Source: Helicobacteraceae bacterium (GTDB taxonomy: Bacteria; Campylobacterota; Campylobacteria; Campylobacterales; Sulfurimonadaceae). From it: a stretch of DNA of 5,855 bases. Each line of letters opens with the position of its first letter. Position 1 is the stretch's first letter. The notes below the pieces were generated by a model. That model saw only the letters and a list, made by a program, of their open reading frames with translations. It made no database searches and was not told the origin of the DNA. The position numbers were made by a program, and so were the translations under genes. The stretch lies in assembly GCA_024635885.1 (NCBI GenBank), contig JAGXIA010000087.1, positions 1 to 5,855 on the forward strand. The letters run 5' to 3'. Below, piece by piece: positions 1-4,719 of this stretch.

Positions 1-16
1 CTTTTTAGGAAAAAAC

Positions 17-1024
17 ATGAAAACTCACACTCTTTTAATGCCGCTCGACATGCACCTTCATCTTCGTGATGGAGTTATGCTTGAAAATGTGGCTCCCCTT
101 ACAGCTTATAGTTACAGTGGCGCTGTAGTCATGCCAAACCTAGTTCCTCCCGTTGAGACACTCGATGACGTAAAAGCTTATAAAGCTCGTATTATGGCAA
201 CTGTTCCTAATGATTTTTTTGAGCCATATATGACACTATTTTACAAAAACTACGACAAAGCATTTTTAACAAGTATTGCTGATGCTGTTGTTGCTATTAA
301 ACTTTACCCTGCCGGGATTACTACAAACTCTGAAGGCGGTGTTTCATCTTTTGACATAGAAGAGATGCGGACAACACTTCAAACTATGAGTGATTTAAAT
401 ATTCCGCTTTGTGTTCATGGGGAGACTGATGGTTTTGTTATGGACAGAGAAGCTGAATTTATGAGTATTTATGAACTTCTTGCTACAAATTTCCCTAATC
501 TTAAAATAATTATGGAACATATCACAACTAAAGCGGCTGTTGATATGCTGGACAGATATGAAAACCTTTATGCGACTATTACAATCCATCACCTTATTCT
601 GACTCTGGATGATGTTATTGGAGGAATAATGAAACCTCACCTTTTTTGTAAACCAATTGCTAAACGCCCTGAAGATTTAGATGCTCTATTGAGTGTGGCA
701 CTTGAAGCGCACCCCAAAGTAATGTTCGGTTCAGACTCTGCACCTCATCCTCAACATAAAAAAGAGTCTTGTGGCTGTGCGGCCGGTGTATTTACAGCAC
801 CTATATCTCTACAGCTTTTATGTGAAGTCTTTGAGCAGTATGGCAAACTTGAGAACCTGCAAACTTTTGTAAGTGACAATGCTCAAAATATATATGGAAT
901 TTGCCCTGAATTCAAAGAAGTAACTCTAGAAAAACGTCCATTTATTGTTCCTGATAATTATTCAGGTGTTGTTCCTATGTTCGCTGGAGAGGTTATTAGT
1001 TGGGCGATTGAGAGTGTCGATTAA
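17..1024 (+). CDS. pyrC: Dihydroorotase, PyrC (class II)
   Basis: This cytoplasmic zinc enzyme interconverts N-carbamoyl-aspartate and dihydroorotate, the third step of de novo pyrimidine synthesis. The 335-residue product is close to the usual class II length (about 345). Visible active-site features are the N-terminal metal motif HLHLRD (residues 13-18), MPN at 39-41, the lysine expected to be carboxylated in AIKLYPAG (K95), metal histidines H134 (VHGE) and H168 (MEHIT), the HH pair at 191-192, and the catalytic aspartate in GSDSAPH (D240), followed by the family's KKESCGCAAG segment at 248-257. All key residues are present, so it should be active. The ATG has a good ribosome binding site (AGGA, 7-10) and the first metal motif follows at once, so the start is firm. 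It opens the gene run in this window; its own promoter lies outside or there is an upstream operon partner. Confidence 0.97.
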   Translation: MKTHTLLMPLDMHLHLRDGVMLENVAPLTAYSYSGAVVMPNLVPPVETLDDVKAYKARIMATVPNDFFEPYMTLFYKNYDKAFLTSIADAVVAIKLYPAGITTNSEGGVSSFDIEEMRTTLQTMSDLNIPLCVHGETDGFVMDREAEFMSIYELLATNFPNLKIIMEHITTKAAVDMLDRYENLYATITIHHLILTLDDVIGGIMKPHLFCKPIAKRPEDLDALLSVALEAHPKVMFGSDSAPHPQHKKESCGCAAGVFTAPISLQLLCEVFEQYGKLENLQTFVSDNAQNIYGICPEFKEVTLEKRPFIVPDNYSGVVPMFAGEVISWAIESVD

Positions 1025-1670
1025 AATCTTGCTCCTAGAAGACGACCTGCTTCTTGCAGAGACTCTCACAGACTTACTTGAAGATAACGATTATGAAGTA
1101 TCGCATGTGCCAAATGGACAAAAAGCGCTAGACACGACTTTTGATGAAAAATTTGACATCTATTTACTTGATATAAATGTTCCACTCATTGACGGTGTCA
1201 CTCTTTTAAAAGAATTGAGAGAGGCTAATGACACTACTCCGGCAATATTTTTAACATCGCATACAGACAAAGAGATGCTAAAAAACGGTTTTTTAAGTGG
1301 AGCTGACGACTATATAACTAAGCCTTTTGACTCGGATGAACTTTTGCTTCGTGTTAATGCACTCATAAAACGGACAAAAAAAAATACAATAGAATGTATT
1401 AACCTCTTATGTCATGACGAACTTCATAAAACTTTTTTTTACGATAAAGAAGAGTTGGACTTTTCAAAAAAAGAGTATGACTTACTTTTACTACTTGTAC
1501 AACATGTTAACAGCGCTGTGCCTAAAGAATTAATTATAGAGGAGCTATGGAATAGTTCGGAATCTGGAAGTGAGGGAGCGATACGAGTTTATATAAACCG
1601 TATAAAACAACTCCTTCCTCAAATGAAAATAGAAAATATTCGTGGTATAGGTTATAAACTTGTTTCGTAA
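1014..1670 (+). CDS. OmpR-family response regulator (REC + winged helix)
   Basis: DNA-binding response regulator, presumably phosphorylated by the kinase encoded next. With the GTG start at 1014 it has 218 residues, typical of the OmpR/PhoB family. The receiver domain (about 3-118) shows acidic residues D10/D11, phospho-acceptor D53 (LLDINVP), T81, Y100 and K103 in GADDYITKPF. The C-terminal winged helix (about 145-218) ends in the family signature RGIGYKL. The start is uncertain. An ATG at 945 would add 23 residues wholly inside pyrC and before the first beta strand, so I reject it. Two candidates put the KILLLEDD strand at the right place: TTG at 1008 and GTG at 1014. Neither has a well-spaced ribosome binding site (GGAGAGG at 986-992 is too far upstream), which suggests translation coupled to pyrC. 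It overlaps pyrC by 11 nt and the kinase gene by 11 nt. Target genes are unknown; its own operon is a natural guess. Confidence 0.92.
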   Translation: MSIKILLLEDDLLLAETLTDLLEDNDYEVSHVPNGQKALDTTFDEKFDIYLLDINVPLIDGVTLLKELREANDTTPAIFLTSHTDKEMLKNGFLSGADDYITKPFDSDELLLRVNALIKRTKKNTIECINLLCHDELHKTFFYDKEELDFSKKEYDLLLLLVQHVNSAVPKELIIEELWNSSESGSEGAIRVYINRIKQLLPQMKIENIRGIGYKLVS

Positions 1671-2481
1671 CTTACGACTAAGTATTTTCTTTTACTATTT
1701 TTTAACAGTGGCTACATTCTTAGGCATTTTACATTACTTTTTGGCAGTAATCCAAACTCAAAATATATTTTTACTTGCCATTGTCATGTTGTGTTTTGTG
1801 ACACTTTCTGGAATCTTTATCTCTAAGTTGGCTATTGACCCGCTTCAAGAGCATGTAAGAAACTTACAAAATCTTTCAAAAGAGACTCTCCACGAACTCA
1901 ACCTTCCTATTACAACCATAATGACAAATTCTCATATGATTAAAAAAAATATGCAAGATGAGAAAAATTTAAAAAGGCTCTCTCGTATTGAGAGTGCTTG
2001 CGGTATGCTGCAACAGAGATATAATGAACTTGATTACATGATTAAAACGCAAAGTGTTCAAGAGATGAAAGAGAACTTTGCCCTTGATTCTTTAATCAAT
2101 GAAAGAGTTCAGTTTCTCCACGCTATTTATCCACATGTAACTTTTGAACTTGATCTTGTAAAAACACAAATATTTAATGATAGAATAGGACTGGCTAAAG
2201 TCATTGACAATATTATACATAATGGTGTCAAATATTCACCAAATAGTAATATAATAAACATTAAATTGAGCGATTTTACACTTCACATACAAGACTACGG
2301 TTGTGGTATGGATGAAGTTGAACTTTTACAAATTTTTGACAACTACTATCAAAGCAATGAAAATATGCAAGGTTTTGGAATAGGCTTGGCAATGGTGAAA
2401 AGATTTTGTGATTCTCATGGTATTAAACTGAGTTTCAAATCTAAACCAGATTTCGGAACGACTGTACGACTAAAATTTTAA
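1660..2481 (+). CDS. Minimal two-TM sensor histidine kinase
   Basis: Inner-membrane histidine kinase, the evident partner of the preceding regulator. The 273-residue product has two membrane segments (about 8-30 and 36-56) joined by only some five residues, so there is no periplasmic sensor domain. A short linker without a convincing HAMP domain leads to the phospho-acceptor box ETLHELNLPIT (H78). The ATP-binding domain shows the N box (N184 and N188 in DNIIHNGVKYSP), the G1 box DYGCGMD (D212), an F box IFDNYY and the G2 box GFGIGLAMVKR (238-248), so it should be catalytically competent. The start is TTG at 1660, preceded by ATAGG about eight bases upstream and overlapping the regulator's stop by 11 nt. 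This LHELNLPI style of kinase is, from memory, common in Campylobacterota (ArsS-like). The signal sensed cannot be told from sequence. Confidence 0.93.
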   Translation: MFRNLRLSIFFYYFLTVATFLGILHYFLAVIQTQNIFLLAIVMLCFVTLSGIFISKLAIDPLQEHVRNLQNLSKETLHELNLPITTIMTNSHMIKKNMQDEKNLKRLSRIESACGMLQQRYNELDYMIKTQSVQEMKENFALDSLINERVQFLHAIYPHVTFELDLVKTQIFNDRIGLAKVIDNIIHNGVKYSPNSNIINIKLSDFTLHIQDYGCGMDEVELLQIFDNYYQSNENMQGFGIGLAMVKRFCDSHGIKLSFKSKPDFGTTVRLKF

Positions 2482-2490
2482 GGAAAATAT

Positions 2491-2943
2491 ATGCAAGCAG
2501 ACAACTTACTGACATACGCGGAAGAAGCACTCGATTATGGAGTCATGGGACTCTTAGTCTTAATGAGTGTGGTTACTTTATGGTTATTTATTGAGAGAAT
2601 GATGTTTTACAAAAGTCTAAGAACTGAGGACTATGACCATAGAGATAATTTAGAAATGGATTTAACTGACAACATTGCAATCATAAGCGCAATCGGGGCA
2701 AATGCACCTTATGTAGGTCTTTTAGGTACCGTTTTCGGAATTATGCTTACCTTCTATACTATGGGTGATGTTGGAGCAGTTGATGCAAAACAGATTATGA
2801 CTGGTCTTGCTCTTGCACTTAAAGCTACTGCAATGGGTCTTGTTGTCGCTATTCCGGCTATTGTTGCCTATACAATTGCTCTTCGAAAAGTTGAGAGAAT
2901 TCTCACTAAATATGATGTTGACCAAGATCAAAAAGCTAAGTAA
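2491..2943 (+). CDS. exbB: ExbB-type proton channel subunit (MotA/TolQ/ExbB family)
   Basis: Inner-membrane subunit of the ExbB-ExbD complex, which uses the proton gradient to energise TonB-type proteins for outer-membrane uptake. It has 150 residues, the short form usual in Campylobacterota (E. coli ExbB has 244). Three membrane segments are visible: about 17-36, 70-92 and 104-128. The family core is present: APYVGLLGTVFGIM (72-85, T80 matching E. coli T148) and ALKATAMGLVVAIPA (109-123, T113 matching T181). The position of E. coli E176 is L108, and a lysine (K111) follows. The cytoplasmic loop is cut to about 35 residues. The ribosome binding site AAGGA overlaps the kinase stop codon, and the gene follows the kinase by 9 nt. 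A TolQ role is possible, but length and pairing favour ExbB. Confidence 0.92.
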   Translation: MQADNLLTYAEEALDYGVMGLLVLMSVVTLWLFIERMMFYKSLRTEDYDHRDNLEMDLTDNIAIISAIGANAPYVGLLGTVFGIMLTFYTMGDVGAVDAKQIMTGLALALKATAMGLVVAIPAIVAYTIALRKVERILTKYDVDQDQKAK

Positions 2944-2948
2944 ATAAA

Positions 2949-3341
2949 ATGGCTAAATGTAGAAAAACTCAAAAAAGATTTGACCAGATAAACGTAATAC
3001 CATTCATAGATATTATGCTTGTTCTTTTGGTTATGGTTTTAACAACTGCTACCTTCATAAAGCAAGGGGTCATTCCAGTTGAACTTCCAGAGGCAAAAGC
3101 CGCTCAAAAAGAAGATATTAAAAAAGAGATATCTGTTTATGTTAATGCCAAAGGCGAGATGTTTTTTGAAAAAGAAAAGGTTGACTTAAAAACCTTAGAA
3201 GAAAAATTATCTGCACTCTCAAAAGAGCAGATAGTAGTTCTCAGAAGTGATAAAGAGTCAAAGTTTCAAGACTTTGTAAATGTAATGGATATTTTAAAAC
3301 GTTTAAATCACGAACAGCTTTACATTGTTACTAAAGAGTAA
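2949..3341 (+). CDS. exbD: ExbD/TolR-family proton channel subunit
   Basis: Partner of ExbB. A single-pass inner-membrane protein whose helix sits in the ExbB pore and whose C-terminal domain lies in the periplasm. The 130-residue product begins with a short basic cytoplasmic tail (CRKTQKR), then the family signature NVIPFIDIMLVLLVMV (15-30), in which D21 matches the essential membrane aspartate (E. coli D25). The membrane helix spans about 19-38. The remainder is a typical ExbD/TolR periplasmic fold, with VNAKGEMFFEKEKV around 65-78 and VVLRSDKESKFQDFVNVMDILK around 96-117. It starts 5 nt after exbB with only a weak ribosome binding site, implying translational coupling. No tonB follows: the stop codon directly abuts the stop of a convergent gene, so any TonB partner must be encoded elsewhere. 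Confidence 0.93.
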   Translation: MAKCRKTQKRFDQINVIPFIDIMLVLLVMVLTTATFIKQGVIPVELPEAKAAQKEDIKKEISVYVNAKGEMFFEKEKVDLKTLEEKLSALSKEQIVVLRSDKESKFQDFVNVMDILKRLNHEQLYIVTKE

Positions 3342-3342
3342 C
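3327..3342. other. Small inverted repeat spanning two convergent stop codons
   Basis: GTTACT and AGTAAC (6-bp arms, 4-base AAAG loop) form a perfect hairpin covering the end of exbD and touching the stop of the convergent small gene. It sits where a shared terminator would be expected, but it is short, GC-poor and has no T-run on either strand, so I do not call it a terminator. It may be chance. Confidence 0.3.
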
Positions 3343-3575
3343 TAATAAGCACTATCCATCAGTTTAAACCTCGAACCATTTACCTCATCTATATTTTTCA
3401 TATGTTTCTTGGCATGTGGAACTTCGTCTGCCCTAGCATCAAAAACCTTTTTCTCAACTTCTTTAACATCATTAAAAAGTGTACTTGCTATAAAAAAGAG
3501 CACCATTATTACAACTACACTCACATATAAAAGAATATAATTTTTTATATGACCTGATTCAAAAGGGTTCTGCAT
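3342..3575 (-). CDS. Small single-pass membrane protein of unknown function
   Basis: I do not recognise this 77-residue protein. It has a short polar N-terminus (1-11), one strong membrane helix (about 12-34, rich in V, I, L and F), and a charged tail of some 43 residues that begins with a lysine/glutamate-rich, possibly helical or coiled stretch (DVKEVEKKVFDARADE) and then becomes basic (HAKKHMK). No signal-peptidase or lipoprotein motif is visible. It looks real: the ATG has a good ribosome binding site (AGGA, 5 bases upstream), a TATAAT box lies about 28 bases before the start, and the hydropathy is protein-like. It follows the patatin-like gene by 74 nt on the same strand and might share its transcript. 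It ends with no gap against exbD. Membrane location is predicted; any link with ExbB/ExbD or the phospholipase is only positional. Confidence 0.75.
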   Translation of the reverse strand: MQNPFESGHIKNYILLYVSVVVIMVLFFIASTLFNDVKEVEKKVFDARADEVPHAKKHMKNIDEVNGSRFKLMDSAY

Positions 3576-3602
3576 TACATTCCTAGTCTATATTTTAAGA
3601 GA

Positions 3603-3608
3603 ATTATA
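3603..3608 (-). promoter_or_regulatory. Candidate -10 box for the 77-residue membrane protein gene
   Basis: The minus strand reads TATAAT here, inside the short palindrome GAATATAATTC, about 28 bases before the ATG at 3575. There is no clear -35 box at the expected distance. This is common for Campylobacterota sigma-70 promoters, where the -10 box dominates. It could give this gene its own transcript besides readthrough from the patatin-like gene. Confidence 0.4.
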
Positions 3609-3649
3609 TTCAAATAATGCTAAAGATGCCAGATAATACTGGATATTGC

Positions 3650-4537
3650 CTAAGTTAAATTAAAAGTTTTTTCACACATCTCGTATCCATACTCGATAAC
3701 TTCATCCAGCTTATCAAATTCAAAAATACCACATAGATCCCGTGGTATTTCTATTTCTATATCAGGTGGGTATGCGGAGAGCTTCATCCTTGCGATTGTA
3801 CTTTGCATGGCCTCAAAAGATTTATATGCTACAGCGTAGGTTCCATCTTTTTCCACTTTAGGATCAGAAAGAGAAATCTTACTAATGTAATTTGTAATTT
3901 TTGAAGAGAGTGAAAGCTCTTTTTCATCTGGTTTTTTTGAAGAGAGTGAAAGCTCTTTTTCAATCGTTTTTTCAGCAGTTTCTGATTTTGGATTTCCACC
4001 TAAGTTAACGGCAATAGTCAAATCCGTATTGTCGCGAAAAGTCGGAGCAATTGGAACCGGATTTAAAACTCCTCCGTCTACTAGTGACCTGCCCTTGTGA
4101 ATATATGGAGCAAAAAACAGTGGCAAAGATGTAGAAGCTCTAATGGCACCCAAAAGAGAACCAGTAATTATCCAAACCTCTTTCTCTGAGTTTATATCAG
4201 CGGCAACAGCTGTAAATTTAATGTCTAAATCTTCTATAAGAAAGTCACCTACCAATTCTTCCATCTTGGCAACAATCTTATCGCCTGAAACAAATCCGCC
4301 CGAACCTCTAAAGTCCAAAAGTCTGATTAAGTCAAGACCATCAACTTCTCTTAACCACTCAGTGAAAACATCAAGCTTTCCTGCAGCATAAAACCCACCG
4401 ACTAAAGCACCCATTGAACAGCCTGAGATAGACTCTATTTTGTAGTTATGCTCTTCAAGCCATCTTATTACACCGACATGCGCCATGCCCCTGGCACCAC
4501 CACTACCTAAAACTAAAGAGACTGTTATCTGTTTCAT
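3650..4537 (-). CDS. Patatin-like phospholipase, RssA/YchK type
   Basis: Predicted serine acyl hydrolase of the patatin family, using a Ser-Asp dyad; physiological substrates of the bacterial RssA-type members are mostly undefined. The 295-residue product shows the oxyanion-hole motif GSGGARG (11-17), the nucleophile elbow GCSMG (S41, 39-43) and the catalytic aspartate in DGG (D154), followed by VLNPVP. The dyad is intact. Typical intermediate segments are present (GALVGGFYAAG 43-53; RASTSLPLFFAPY 133-145). There is no signal peptide, so it is probably cytoplasmic or peripheral to the membrane. Odd feature: residues 193-201 and 205-213 are the same nine residues (EKELSLSSK), from a DNA duplication in the linker between the catalytic core and the C-terminal part. 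The ATG at 4537 has a weak ribosome binding site but begins directly before the first beta strand, as expected. A good -10 box lies upstream. Confidence 0.93.
   Translation of the reverse strand: MKQITVSLVLGSGGARGMAHVGVIRWLEEHNYKIESISGCSMGALVGGFYAAGKLDVFTEWLREVDGLDLIRLLDFRGSGGFVSGDKIVAKMEELVGDFLIEDLDIKFTAVAADINSEKEVWIITGSLLGAIRASTSLPLFFAPYIHKGRSLVDGGVLNPVPIAPTFRDNTDLTIAVNLGGNPKSETAEKTIEKELSLSSKKPDEKELSLSSKITNYISKISLSDPKVEKDGTYAVAYKSFEAMQSTIARMKLSAYPPDIEIEIPRDLCGIFEFDKLDEVIEYGYEMCEKTFNLT
3898..3962. repeat. Two perfect 29-bp direct repeats, 36-bp period, inside the patatin-like gene
   Basis: Copy one is 3898-3926 and copy two 3934-3962; both run from TTTTTGAAGAGAG to GCTCTTTTTCA and are identical over 29 bases, with 7 unlike bases between them. 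The period of 36 is exactly 12 codons, so the reading frame is kept and the protein repeats EKELSLSSK. The perfect identity suggests a recent tandem duplication. A change in copy number would lengthen or shorten the linker by 12 residues without breaking the gene. Confidence 0.9.
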
Positions 4538-4573
4538 ATGCTTTACTTTATTAATTAATTAATTTATGATTGC

Positions 4574-4604
4574 ATTATACTATTTATTTTTATTTATGTG
4601 TAAA
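4574..4604 (-). promoter_or_regulatory. Promoter for the patatin-like gene
   Basis: On the minus strand a perfect TATAAT occupies 4579-4574. TACACA lies 17 bases upstream, or TTTACA at a 19-base spacing, as a partial -35 box. The spacer is very A/T-rich with short A runs. Transcription would start near 4567, leaving a leader of about 30 bases before the ATG at 4537 that includes an imperfect run of TTAA units (4550-4564). Confidence 0.5.
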
Positions 4605-4678
4605 ATATGGTAAGATTGACATATAATAAATATTAAAAGACATATATAAACAAAATTACTCCCAACTCAACATTTATA

Positions 4679-4687
4679 TGATATAAT
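4679..4687 (+). promoter_or_regulatory. Extended -10 promoter for the diguanylate cyclase gene
   Basis: The plus strand reads TGATATAAT, a perfect extended -10 element (TGn followed by TATAAT). No -35 box is evident at the right distance, which an extended -10 can offset. Transcription would start near 4694, giving a leader of about 25 bases that carries the ribosome binding site. A perfect TTGACA at 4616-4621 is too far upstream to serve as its -35 box and has no good -10 box of its own. Confidence 0.55.
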
Positions 4688-4707
4688 TATTTCTTATTAC
4701 ATTGTAT

Positions 4708-4712
4708 AGGGG
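4708..4712 (+). promoter_or_regulatory. Ribosome binding site that fixes a TTG start
   Basis: AGGGG lies 7 bases before the TTG at 4720. The first in-frame ATG downstream (4756) would cut into the first membrane segment and has no comparable ribosome binding site, so the TTG is the better start. Confidence 0.7.
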
Positions 4713-4719
4713 TTTATAT

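Noticed and set aside
395..640. Reverse-strand open frame of 81 codons inside pyrC
   Set aside because: It is antisense to an intact conserved enzyme, has no recognisable domain, and its composition is explained as a shadow.
945..1013. ATG at 945 as the start of the response regulator
   Set aside because: It would add 23 hydrophobic residues encoded entirely within pyrC and ahead of the conserved first receiver strand; GTG 1014 or TTG 1008 fits the family length.
2722..2931. Reverse-strand open frame of 69 codons inside exbB
   Set aside because: It is a shadow of the conserved ExbB core; serine/asparagine-rich with no domain.
3629..3642. CCAG...CTGG inverted repeat between the patatin-like gene and the small membrane protein gene
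   Set aside because: The stem is only 4 bp with a 6-base loop and no T-run, too weak for a terminator.
3898..3962. The paired repeats as a CRISPR fragment
   Set aside because: Only two copies, a 7-base gap, and they are in frame within a conserved protein; a local duplication explains them.
4143..4391. Plus-strand open frame of 82 codons inside the patatin-like gene
   Set aside because: It lies opposite the conserved catalytic core and is a low-complexity serine/proline-rich shadow.
4550..4564. Run of TTAA units in the patatin-like gene leader as a phase-variable repeat
   Set aside because: Fewer than four copies in a very AT-rich region; too short to argue for slippage-based switching.
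4616..4644. TTGACA at 4616 as the -35 box of a separate plus-strand promoter
   Set aside because: No good -10 box lies 16-18 bases downstream (GACATA at 17); the nearest TATATA is at 21 bases.
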